64,000 bases of DNA from Saccharina japonica (lineage: Eukaryota; Sar; Phaeophyceae; Laminariales; Laminariaceae). The notes under the pieces were generated by a model that saw nothing but the letters and a program-made list of their open reading frames with translations, had not been told where the DNA came from and did no database searches. Location of the stretch: positions 12,671-76,670 of the forward strand of contig MEHQ01001636.1 of assembly GCA_008828725.1 (NCBI GenBank), in the 5' to 3' direction. This document shows, piece by piece, positions 55,325 through 64,000 of the stretch (positions within the stretch are counted from its first letter, which is position 1; the number at the start of each line of letters is the position of its first letter). The position numbers were made by a program, and so were the translations under genes.

Positions 55325-55667
55325 TTTTTTTCCCATCCCGTTTATTATCTTCGCACTTCTGTCTCTCTCCCTCCCTATTAAATAGTCGTAACTCAGATCC
55401 GGGGTCACAATGTAGGCTCCTCTCCCTCCTCCCCCACTACGGTCCTTGCCTTGATTTTTATCGCGCAGAGGGTTCGGCCTTCCCAACGCTCGTCGATTTT
55501 CATGGAATTTTGCTACTCACGCTCTCGCGCTTTCCGCTAGTCAAGATAGTTTTTTGCGAGAAAAAGTCCCTACGAGCACGAGTATGCACTCGGGGGGTCT
55601 CGATCGAACCGACGATCTTGACTCTAACAGGGACGAGATTCACCTGTCATTCCACCGGGGACGCCGG
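55325..55667 (-). mobile_element. tRNA-derived SINE (family C), full length
   Basis: Minus strand: head CGTCCCCGGTGGAATGACAG, body, tail GATAATAAACGGGATGGGAA then an A run. An extra GAGTA pair lies near 55580. Confidence 0.8.
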
Positions 55668-55703
55668 TTGGGGTATGACTACTGCTGTACGTACACAAAA
55701 TAA

Positions 55704-55972
55704 TAGGGCTAGGCACTGGCTGACTCAGTCGGTAGCGATCTATACTGCCGTCAAAATCAATCAGTATACTAGATTGCACCAGTGTACTGTCTCTCCTCTC
55801 TTTTCTCTCCCTCCGAAACGCATTTGGTGGGTTTCCGTATTTTTTGCGGCATGTGTCATGGACGTACGTAAGAAAACACCTACTGGCGAATATACTGGCC
55901 GGGTCAATCAGTAGATTACTCCTGCCAGTAGATTTCTACTGCCAGTACATACTGTGCCAGTGCCCAGCCCTA
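55704..55972 (+). mobile_element. TIR element L, first of an inverted pair
   Basis: TAGGGCTAGGCACTGGCTGA to GTGCCAGTGCCCAGCCCTA, about 270 bp. The interior is shared in inverse orientation with 56104-56376 (for example TGGCGAATATACTGGCC, CAGTAGATT). No coding capacity. Confidence 0.65.
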
Positions 55973-56103
55973 CAAAAAAGATATATAAATGATGTATACT
56001 CGTAGGTAGTCATACCCCATACCTGACATGTAGGTATATGATACCGCAAGATAGCATACCCCCTGCTTGTACATCATATATACATAGGACATGTATGAAT
56101 ACC

Positions 56104-56376
56104 GTGAATAGGGGTGGGCACTGGCAGTAGAATCTACTGGCAGAAGTAATCTACTGATTGACCTGGCCAGTATATTCGCTTGTCTTTTTTTTTATCGTAC
56201 GCTCGCCCAAGAAACACGCCATATGATAGAACGGAAACCCACCAATTGGGTTTTGGGAGCAGAAAGGACAGGAGAGGCAGTACATATACTGCTGCAATCC
56301 AGTATATATATCCTGGTTGATTTTGACGACAGCATACATCGCTACTGACTGCAGTCAGCCAGTGCCCAGCCCTAAC
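56104..56376 (-). mobile_element. TIR element L, second copy, inverted
   Basis: TAGGGGTGGGCACTGGCAGT to CAGCCAGTGCCCAGCCCTA. It has the same length as the copy at 55704 but its interior is reversed. Confidence 0.65.
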
Positions 56377-56388
56377 ATCTACGGGTAT

Positions 56389-56483
56389 AGGGGGAATAAT
56401 TAATTAATTTAGCGAAAGAGGGTAATAATTATATATGTAACAGGTAGGGGGGGGAATAATTAATTAATTTAGCGAAAGAGGGA
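56389..56483. repeat. Direct repeat containing AATAATTAATTAATTTAGCG
   Basis: Two copies of about 32 bp (GGGGAATAATTAATTAATTT, then AGCGAAAGAGGG) separated by about 29 bp. Confidence 0.85.
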
Positions 56484-56522
56484 AAAGAATATACTACTGG
56501 TACAGTAGTAGACAGTAGGATT

Positions 56523-56589
56523 CATAGTAAGAAACAGGAAAGTTGATTCAGGAGTTGATTCAGGATGGACTTATTTTTGACAATGTGTA
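56523..56589. mobile_element. Family G MITE fragment
   Basis: AGTAAGAAACAGGAAAGTTG and CTTATTTTTGACAATG match the left end of family G. A SINE starts directly after it. Confidence 0.45.
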
Positions 56590-56938
56590 AACGTCCCCGG
56601 TGGAATGACAGGTGAATATCGTCCCTGTTGGAGTCAAGGTTGTAAGATCGAGCCCCCCCCGAGTGCATGCTCGTGCTCGTAGGGACTCTTTCTCGCAAAG
56701 AAGATATTGACTAGCGGAAAGCGCGAGAGCGTGAGTTAGCAAAATTCGATGAAAATCGACGAGCGTCGGGAATGCTGAACCCTCTGCGCGCGATAAACAT
56801 CAAGGCACAAACCGCAGTGGGGAGGGAGAAGGGGAAAGAGCCTGCTTTGTGACCCCATATCTGAGTTACGACTATGGAGGGAGAGGGACAGAAGTTCGAA
56901 GATAATAAATGGGATGGAAAAAAAAAAAAAAAAAAAAC
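56590..56938 (+). mobile_element. tRNA-derived SINE (family C), full length, 20-base A tail
   Basis: Head ACGTCCCCGGTGGAATGACA with a mutated B box (AAGATCGAGCC), body GAGTTAGCAAAATTCGATGA and GACCCCATATCTGAGTTACG, tail GATAATAAATGGGATGG and about 20 A. The long A tail makes this the youngest-looking copy. Confidence 0.85.
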
Positions 56939-57800
56939 GGGCTCCGCCGTAGTCGTTGAAGCCGCGTAGATGTCGCCTTGGAGAGGTCCCGGATCGATGG
57001 TCCCTTGTGGCCGTCGTTGCGGCCGACATATATAGCCGAGCAGAGTTCTCTGTCTTATGTAGCAAGGAGATGCTACGGCCCACGAGGGGTCGAATCATAT
57101 ATAACTGTTATGGTACCGCTGGAAGGATGTGAAAACGTTGGTAAATACATGGTATCATATCACAGGTATAAGAATCGTACTGGTAGTACTTGGAAGGCGT
57201 ATCTTATGTGGGAACCAGGGATGGTCTGGTGGCCGTCAGGCCACTTTCGTACCCTGCCCTTTTAGTCGTTCATCTTGGAAAAAGGAATAAAGCTGCTCTT
57301 CTTCTATCTCTAAGCACACAAACCCACGTGAGTACCAACGAGTACCCGATCCATAGGCTGACCTGGCTAGGGATACTCTGTGTCCTTACCCTAATCGCAT
57401 CACATAACGCCGTGGGGAGTCTCTTTGAGGCCGATCCCAATCGGGTTTTTAAGGCGGAGGTACATGCATACATCGAGTCAGCTTGAGGGGAGAGGTCAAC
57501 ATTGTTGGACATGCAGCGGACCTCTAACGCCCCCAGATCCGATCTGGCGGGATCTTTTATGCCTGACTTATGGGATGTACCCTTCCATGCATGCGTGTTC
57601 CGAGATCTACGTTAGATATCATACGTATAACCCTAACCGTCACAAATGGGAACTTTCTATTGCACAATACGAAGCTATATACTGCATAACTTCTTCAGTA
57701 GAACGACGCCCGGGTTTATCATTTTACTGTAAAATAATCTCACCCTGCCTTTTCTGACGTATATATCCATACGAGTAGTGCTTGTTTTTCTAGCATTACG
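56939..57800. other. Unassigned stretch
   Basis: ORFs of 95-110 codons at 56978-57265, 57190-57486 and 57425-57757 overlap in different frames without recognised motifs. A partial family E end (TTACGGGAGGACCATAGTAA) is at 57794-57819 and abuts the copia remnant. Confidence 0.35.
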
Positions 57801-57817
57801 GGAGGACCATAGTAAAT

Positions 57818-58044
57818 AGGCACGCAGATTCGGTGCGCAGGTCTCGATGTGCACGAATGCCCTTGTTGACCCGATAGCACGCTAAGTCCGATAGGTCTGC
57901 CTCCTTCCCGTGCACCTTGAAGAAGGGCGTTGCTCCCAGTGCAGCGTGAGGTGACCTGTTGCTCAGGTGAACAGCTATAAAAAAAACAGATCGCCCCACA
58001 TGTTGCAGGGGGAAGTTGCCATCCTTAAGAAGACACCTTGTCAT
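57818..58044 (-). pseudogene. Ty1/copia integrase fragment
   Basis: On the minus strand LSNRSPHAALGATPFFKVHG followed by KEADLSDL is the well-known end of the copia integrase core (the NRSP..ALGG.TP motif). After a frameshift near 57880 the sequence RAFVHIETCAPNLR continues the usual motif. Upstream LLKDGNFPLQHVGRSV corresponds to the preceding part. Only about 75 codons remain, with no reverse transcriptase, RNase H or LTR. The left edge is cut by a family E end. Confidence 0.8.
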
Positions 58045-58384
58045 GGTGGCAAGGGTCCTCCCATCGCGTTCTGGTACCCCCCGTTTTGTTGGAGGCGTCG
58101 CAGTCGCGGTTGTAATGGTTTTCCTAAATATTTTCGAAGGATTTCTGTTTTTTTCTTGGATCTCCGTGGGCCTTACTCAGCCAGCTCAGACCACCACACT
58201 ACGAAGGTCCACAACATCAAGATCAGCTCTGCTATCATGGACACCAGCGTGGAGAGGGGGTCAAAAACCTTGACGATAGGCGCAGGTCCTTATCGTGTTC
58301 CGATGTACGAGGGATAACGTAAGGCGATCATTTAGGATCCCTCATCGGTTGACACCGAGGACACCCATGTGATGGCGTCCCAGT
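58045..58384. other. Unassigned stretch
   Basis: No recognised repeat. It may be further decayed copia or host DNA. Confidence 0.3.
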
Positions 58385-58652
58385 GCTGTCTCTGGAAGTG
58401 GCCACACCAGAAATTGAATCAATTCACTGGAGGCTGTCGTCCATGCGCAAGTCCGCCTCACAGGCGGTTCTTTAGCAGGGTGCAGCTCACCCTCCATGCG
58501 ACTCGCCCAATACCTCACGGCGCTTTCGCAAAGCTTGGTGCAAGCAATGCCTGCCTGGTTGGTGAAAGCCCAACGTGCTCCGTCCCGGCATTGTAGGGAT
58601 GCGAGGGTCATTGGTCATACGACTACGGCCGTGCACGACATGAGTACACCCT
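58385..58652 (+). mobile_element. Family A retroposon, about half length
   Basis: GGAAGTGGCCACACCAGAAA, AAGTCCGCCTCACAGGCGG, TGCGACTCGCCCAATACC, GCCTGGTTGGTGAAAGCCCA, GGGATGCGAGGGTCATTGG and GACATGAGTACACCCTCCCC. Starts the chain that continues to 58935. Confidence 0.8.
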
Positions 58653-58940
58653 CCCCCGCCCTTCTTTATCTTCATCGCGTTATTTGTGGTCCGAGTCACG
58701 CAAGTATATTACGCTCCCCCTATGACTACGGCCTTGCATGACATGCATGTCATCAATACACCCCCCGAAGTACACCCCCCCCCTGGTCAATGGTCAAATG
58801 ACGAAGGCAAGCAACACATGAGTACCCCCCTCCCCCTCCCCCTGGTGCTCCGTCTCTAAAGGGATGCGTGGTCAATGGCCAAATGACTCGTAAGGCAAGC
58901 AACAAATGAGTACGCCCGCCCCCTCCCCCCCCCCTCCCTC
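58653..58940 (+). mobile_element. Chain of four truncated retroposon 3' ends
   Basis: In order: a family A end (TATGACTACGGCCTTGCATG...AATACACCCCCC), a 9-base stub GAAGTACAC plus C run, a LINE end (TGGTCAATGGTCAAATGACG...CACATGAGTACCCCCC) and a longer LINE end (TGGTGCTCCGTCTCTAAAGG...CAAATGAGTACGCCC). Each begins right after a C run and ends in one, all in the same orientation. Confidence 0.75.
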
Positions 58941-59413
58941 CACTATACACGGTTGGTATCCGAGCCAAGCAAATACTTAACGCCTCGTCCCTCCGCCTCC
59001 CCCTTTTCGCCTCTCCCTCTCCCCTCTCCCCTGTCCCTCAGAGGCGTCCCGCGCCGAGACTGCTACGCCGCACCAGAGCCCGTCTCGAAAAGAAATCGAG
59101 TAACGAAGTTGACGGAAATATTCGCCCGACGCCAGTAACCGCCTCATCCAACTCTTCTCCTTCTCCGCGGGAGGGGCGGGAGGGCGGGGGGCGGGGCGCG
59201 GGGCGGCGGGGGGAGAAGGGAGCGTTGGTGGTAGCGCCGGCGCCGTTCGGTGGCGGGTTGGTGACCAGGGCGACGTGAGAGATTGCAGGCCTCGTTTTCG
59301 TTCCCTGTGATCGAGGGAGTTCCAATGGAGGCGACCAGGAGGAGGATTTCTTTCCCCCAGCTGGTGGTGGTGGTCTGATGGATTTTGGACGTTTGTTTTT
59401 TTTAAATTCATTT
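58941..59413. other. CT-rich and GGGCGG-rich stretch
   Basis: Pyrimidine-rich 58990-59040 and G-rich 59165-59220 (GGGGCGGGGCGCGGGGCGGC). The composition resembles the variable GC block at 23221-23307. No gene recognised. Confidence 0.4.
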
Positions 59414-59492
59414 TGTTGCTTGATTGGTTGCTTTTGATTGATTTATTGGTTGATTGATTGGTTGATTGGTTGATTGATTGATTGATTGATTG

Positions 59493-59523
<31 letters not shown>

Positions 59524-59548
59524 GGTGATTGGTGAATTGATTGGTTGG

Positions 59549-59579
<31 letters not shown>

Positions 59580-59585
59580 ATCTGA
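59414..59585. repeat. (GATT)n tetranucleotide array
   Basis: GATT/GGTT tetramers, like 24318-24560. Confidence 0.95.
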
Positions 59586-60635
59586 TGGTCATCAGCGATG
59601 AAGGGATTTGTTTAGGCCCGTTTTTTTGTTTTGTAGTTTTAGTGAGATCGACGGTGTTTTGAGGACCTTTCTTATACATAAATAAAGAATCTCATTCGAA
59701 AAAAAAGTAGTCTTGAGAAAGAAACGGAAGTGAAGCCCGACGAGCAACCACCCCCCCCCCCCCCTCATCGTGGTCTAGTAGGTATTTAACGAGTAAGGAT
59801 GTTGTAAAACACGAATGATCGTTATTTCAACGATAATGGCTAGTTCGTCTGTCTTTTTTTTTTTTTTTTTTTTTTTTTCCTCCCTTGGATTGGCAAAACA
59901 AGTCGAGGAGCACCGTCTGTCCGAAAGGTTTTAACCCAAAAGTGCAGTGCTATCCCTGTATCATAGTCGTCGCGTCTCTCCCCCCCCCCGCGCCGCCTCC
60001 CCCGCGCCTTTTTTTTGTCTTTAGTTATCGCGTCCGGCGGTGGCGGCCAGCTACGGCAAGCGCGACCGCCACCGCCGCGGCTGCTGCTTCTACCCCCCAG
60101 CTGTACCGATAGGGACACACGGCTGTACCTATTTTACAATATTTGAGAAGGAGCGCTAACTACGACAGTTTAGGACCCCTGGTATATGCTATATACCTGG
60201 TACGTACTATTTTCGTATGGTACTACTCGTACTGCTGTTGCCCCCCACCCAGGCAGCGCGCTTTTTTTGCTTACTGCCCGTTTTTTTTTTGTAGTTGGTG
60301 CTTGCTCGGCTATTCTATTGAGAGGGTAGACAGCAGTCAAGTATGCCGACGATTGATGATGTCGTCGAGCCGAAAAAAAAAAAGCCTCCATTCATTTTGT
60401 CTGCCCAGTGAGCGCCCTATTTATTTATTTATTTATTGTACCAGGTGTGTATGGATGTATACCAAGTGCGTACTACATGTATACTACCTGGTATAATAGG
60501 ACACAATGAAAACTAATGATGAACGAAGCTGGTGGCTTGTATGTGCGTGGGTATCCTATACTATACGAAGTATATAATAAGTACGTGTGTGTTTGCGGAC
60601 GGAGGCCGATCCAAGATCCTTTACACGTCATATAT
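59586..60635. other. Unassigned stretch with homopolymers
   Basis: C run at 59750-59764, T run at 59855-59878, CCG/GCC-rich block 60030-60095, (TTTA)5 at 60417-60437. A polypyrimidine-AG followed by a short GC-rich frame ends at 60112, but I saw no other exon evidence. Confidence 0.35.
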
Positions 60636-60715
60636 ATAGTGTCCGGAAATATAAGGTACATTTGGGTGGTAGAATGAAAAACGAAACGTTCCTTACATTC
60701 GCGGCCAAAGTGGAA
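60636..60715. mobile_element. Stowaway-like MITE (family F), degraded
   Basis: TATAGTGTCCGGAAATATAA to CCTTACATTCGCGGCCAAAG, about 80 bp. Confidence 0.55.
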
Positions 60716-61180
60716 CATATCATAATAATAAGTGATGAGAGGAGTTTCGACGAAATCCTCGATCTCATCACAGCTGATTTTTTTTCATGTTTTTTTTTTT
60801 CTTTTTTCTTTTTCTTTTTTTCCATTTTGATGAATAATAATATTCAGCATATCATAGTCCGCAGACCTTTGAGACTCGAGAGCTGTCTTTTTTATATTTC
60901 TTCCTTCCATCTGTTTTTGTTCTCTTTGTCATACGTAATGCATTTGTGTTTTTCCTTTGTTTTTTTTATTGGCATTTATTTTTGTCCTTGTTCTTGTTCG
61001 TCTTTTCGTTTTTCGATTTTCGATTTTTTTCTCCGTTCGTATGGTCGTATGGTCGTAATATCGTATGGTGGTGTTTTCGTTTTTCAGAGCCCCTCCGAAG
61101 AGGCGTGTTTGCAGTTTCTTGCAGGCCCTGGCGGTCACTGGGGTGGCGAATGATACGTTATGTGCACGTGTATACGCAGA
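60716..61180. other. T-rich stretch, possible terminal exon
   Basis: 60770-61085 is very T-rich on the plus strand. CGTTTTTCAG ends at 61086, followed by an open frame SPSEEACLQFLAGPGGHWGG to TGA at 61151-61153. It would suit a terminal exon behind a polypyrimidine tract, but it is only 22 codons and unsupported otherwise. Confidence 0.2.
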
Positions 61181-61460
61181 CGTACGTAATGTGGACGTAC
61201 GGAACGCGGACGTACGGAACGTGGACGTACGTAACGCGGACGTACGGAACGTGGGCGTAGGTAACCGTAATGTGGATGTACGTACATACCAGGTACCCTC
61301 TGGTATCTGATAACGCGGACGTGCGTACGTAACTTGGACGTACGTAAACGTAGGTACAAAGTATGCAGTAAATGGGTATACGTTCGAAACGAGGACGTAC
61401 GTAACGTGGGCGTATAGTACGCGTAACGAGAACGTACGTACGTAATTAGGACGTACACGG
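61180..61460. repeat. 15-bp minisatellite GGACGTACGGAACGC
   Basis: About 12 recognisable units, clean at 61190-61258, then diluted by TACGTA-rich sequence. A DVRNV/DVRNA pentapeptide frame results from the period and has no other support. Confidence 0.85.
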
Positions 61461-61920
61461 TTGTACCTGGACTTTGGGTAGCCGTATGTACGTAATGATG
61501 TACTGCTGTAATACGTTTTGCATCCTGCGATTCAGTATGGTATCATATATACGTACGTACTGGCATTTTAACTGTTCAGCACACGAGTTTCGACGATTTC
61601 CTCGATCTCATAGCTCGTTCATACATACTCATGATGTAGCCGAGGTAATTTCTTCCTAGATACATGGTACCAGGGTAAGACTGGCGAATACTGGTACGGG
61701 TCGTATATAGGGACCAGAGATAAGGATGGGGGATGGGGTGTGGCCAACAGACAAATTGCTTCGTTTTTTTCATTGATGCGGCCATTTTCCTTTCCTCGTA
61801 ATGATATACCAGGTACCTGGTAGTGAGTACGCATGGTATGTGTGACACCTGATGTTATATCTCATGGTCTCGAGGGCACAGAGGGACAAGTTTGGAATCA
61901 CACGGACAGGGCGACGCAAA
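61461..61920. other. Unassigned stretch
   Basis: TACGTAC-rich, with TACCAGGTACCTGGTA at about 61808. No gene recognised. Confidence 0.4.
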
Positions 61921-62446
61921 GGGTGCGTCTGACTGGCTGACGGAAAATGTCTGGCTGAATGGAATGCCTCTGATTGGTTGACTAGCTCGCGGACTAGCTG
62001 GATGAATGAATTGTTTATTTACTGATTGCCTGAATTACCTGAATGGCTGTTTGTTGACTGACTGGGTGGCTGGGTGAATCAATTCGTGGCTGTGATTGGC
62101 TTAATGCCTGATTGGCTGAATGTGATGACTGGTGGTGGACTGATTGGCTGAATGACTGGTGGACTGATTGGCTGAATATCTGATTGACTGAACAACTGAT
62201 TGGCTGAACACTGGCTGACTCGATGAGTTATTCATGGCTGATTGGTTTGCCTGGATGACTTATTGTATAATTGGCTGATGGACTGAGATTGGCTGGCTGA
62301 TTGGTTTATTTGCTGACTGGGTGAAAGGAAGGGAAGATTGGCTGAACTGTGCTGATTGGCTGATTGAGTGGCTGCTTTTGTCTGATTGGCTGAAGGACTG
62401 AGCTTGGCTGGCTGATTGGTTCGTTTCCTGGCTGGCTGAATGAATG
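61921..62446. repeat. Degenerate CTGATTGGCTGA repeat
   Basis: The 11-12 bp motif TGATTGGCTGA occurs many times with variable spacing. It grades into the longer units that follow and probably gave rise to their DWL motifs. Confidence 0.8.
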
Positions 62447-63045
62447 GAGGATTGGCTGAACTGTGCTGATTGGCTGACTGATGAGTGGCTGCTTTTGTCT
62501 GATTGGCTGAAGGACTTACTGAAGAAATTGGCCGCCATTTTTTCTGGTCTGTCTTGCTTGGACTTTTGCTGTTTTCTGTTTGAAGCACACACTCGTATGT
62601 ATGTCACTAGTTATGTGTGTTTTCGTACCTGCATGCTACCGATCGATATGGAAGAGGATTGGCTGACTGAGTGGCGGCTTTTGTCTGATTGGCTGAAGGA
62701 TTTACTGAAAAAATTGACCGCCATTTTTTCTGGTCCTGTCTTGCTTGGGCTTTTGTTGTTTCCTGTTTGAAGCACACTCATACGCCACTATTTATGTGTG
62801 TTGTATACCGTACCGGTATTCTACCGATATGGCTGAGGATTGGCTGGACTGTGCTGATTGGCTGGCTGAGTGGCTGCTTTTGTCTGATTGGCTGAAGGAC
62901 TTACTGAAGAAATTGACCGCCATTTTTTCTGGTCTGTCTTGCTTGCTTGGACTTGCTGTTTTCTGATTTGCGTTTGAAGCACACCCACACATATTTACCA
63001 CTATTTATGTGTGTTTTATACCGTACCGGTATTCTACCGATACTA
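62447..63045 (+). repeat. Three units of about 200 bp with a conserved DWL peptide
   Basis: Units at about 62447, 62653 and 62836. Each contains GAGGATTGGCTG, TGTCTGATTGGCTGAAGGA, TTACTGAA.AAATTG, CCGCCATTTTTTCTGGTC, GAAGCACAC and TATGTGTGTTTT. The plus frame gives WLLLSDWLKDLLKKLTAIFS with only one or two substitutions between units. Frames join only partly, since each unit shifts. It could be a tandem non-coding repeat or the remains of a small-protein gene array; unresolved. Confidence 0.6.
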
Positions 63046-64000
63046 TACGCTTTATTTACTACGAAAGGCTGCTGCTGCTGCCGCGTGCACCACCTACCCT
63101 ACCTGCATTACGTAGGAAGGGAAGGGTGTCTACTTGCTGACCGCGCTATACTCTCGCGTCCAAAAATGCTACGTGCATACTATACCTGGTATATACGCCA
63201 GTAATACGAGGAGAGACCGGTCTTTTTTGGGGCACGCTAATGCCTCTTTTGGAAACCCCCCGTACCTTTTGGGCACAAACTACTTGAAAATAGGGTGGGA
63301 TATTTGTTCCAAGCACTAACAAAAAAAAGGGTTATACGAAGTACTCGTAATACATGGTGTATGTTTTTGGTGTAAGGGAGAGGGGTGGTCAGTCAAGGGG
63401 TCGAACGCCGCGTTATTCGTCGTGTCGTCCCGGGGGGGTCTTGCGGCTGTCCGTGTTTTTTCGGATGACGCATTGTAGGGCATGCGATAAACTACTGCGG
63501 TACGTACATATATATATGTGTGTAAAATACATATATATACATATATTATACGTACCGTACGTACATATATATGTGTGTGAAGATATAATCCGCGTGCGTG
63601 CAGCGACTTTTTCTTGTGTTTGATGGGAGAGGATAATAGCGTTTCGCCTTTCGAGAAGCGTAACGTCAATATATATCTATATGTACGAACCGTTAAAAAA
63701 AAAACGAACATCACGCCGCGCTGCGCGCGCTGGTGTGTGTGCGGCGGCGACCAAAGGTGCTCGTACATTGATGGGAGAGGCCGATGTGTTTTGGGTATGG
63801 TATATAGGCCACAGGGCGCGCCTCTCTTTTGGGCCCTTTTTCGTTTAACGCGGTCTCATGTTTTTTTTTTTTAACGTGTGGCTTGACTCGATTTTTTATT
63901 TCGCCTTTCTTTCAGTTCTATCGGTTACGTAGAACATGCACTATTAATGGTAGCCTGGTGACAATGCAGTCGGGATGAGAGGAGGCGGTGGTGGTTCAGG
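63046..64000. other. Right edge, mostly unassigned
   Basis: A decayed D2 MITE at about 63254-63333 (CCCCCCGTACCTTTTGGGCA ... AAAAAAAAGGGTTATA). TACATATATATATGTGTGTG appears twice at 63506 and 63562. A short GCGCGC piece lies near 63722. No gene recognised. Confidence 0.45.

Noticed and set aside
61085-61153. Terminal exon after a polypyrimidine tract
   Set aside because: Only 22 codons, no upstream exon or codon bias; kept as a note in the region entry.

Overview
The window looks like non-coding, repeat-packed nuclear DNA of a eukaryote. Supporting signs are AT/GC microsatellites and minisatellites, very long G homopolymers, tRNA-derived SINEs with poly(A) tails, non-LTR retrotransposon 3' ends, a Ty1/copia integrase remnant, and several classes of TIR element with TTAA, TA or 8-bp target-site signatures. 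No bacterial operon, rRNA or intact long gene is visible. The species cannot be named from the sequence; a repeat-rich alga or other protist is my guess only. Almost all short ORFs here come from simple repeats and I do not regard them as genes. The best coding candidates are one GC3-rich exon-like segment (49416-49572), the C-terminal part of a non-LTR reverse transcriptase (23.3-24.0 kb, duplicated at 32.1-32.8 kb, and again at 47.2-47.4 kb on the minus strand) and a copia integrase fragment (about 57.8-58.05 kb, minus).

Layout. 0-3.6 kb: LINE 3' ends at the left edge, then a TIR element of about 1.7 kb enclosing a 47-bp minisatellite, then a nested MITE pair and a 65-bp G run. 4-12 kb: dispersed repeats, a SINE, a CATAT array, unassigned sequence and degenerate minisatellites. 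12-16 kb: a chain of related repeat modules separated by long G runs. 15.83-24.03 and 24.65-32.81 kb: two nearly identical copies of an 8.2-kb segment (repeat distance about 8.8 kb) whose outer edges fall at G/C homopolymers. 32.8-49 kb: family A retroposons, SINEs, piggyBac-like, Stowaway-like and other MITEs, a TIR element built from TACTCGGAGTA-like palindromes, and tandem duplications. 49-64 kb: the exon-like segment, hAT-like elements (one with a perfect 8-bp target duplication), SINEs, the copia remnant, a chain of poly-C-tailed retroposon ends, and two coding-periodic repeat arrays near the right end.

The unifying pattern is a set of retroposon ends (LINE and a short family, here called A) that share a common 3' end, ATGAGTAC followed by a C run, have variable 5' truncation, and sit head-to-tail with each new copy starting inside the C run of the previous one. 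I infer a poly-C-tailed LINE with a non-autonomous partner that preferentially inserts into C runs, which would explain the G/C homopolymer chains and possibly the breakpoints of the 8-kb duplication. A second pattern is three different TIR elements that each carry a short CCCTAA telomere-like core. A third is strong over-representation of the 9-bp palindrome TACC(A/T)GGTA, which I counted by eye about 30 times.
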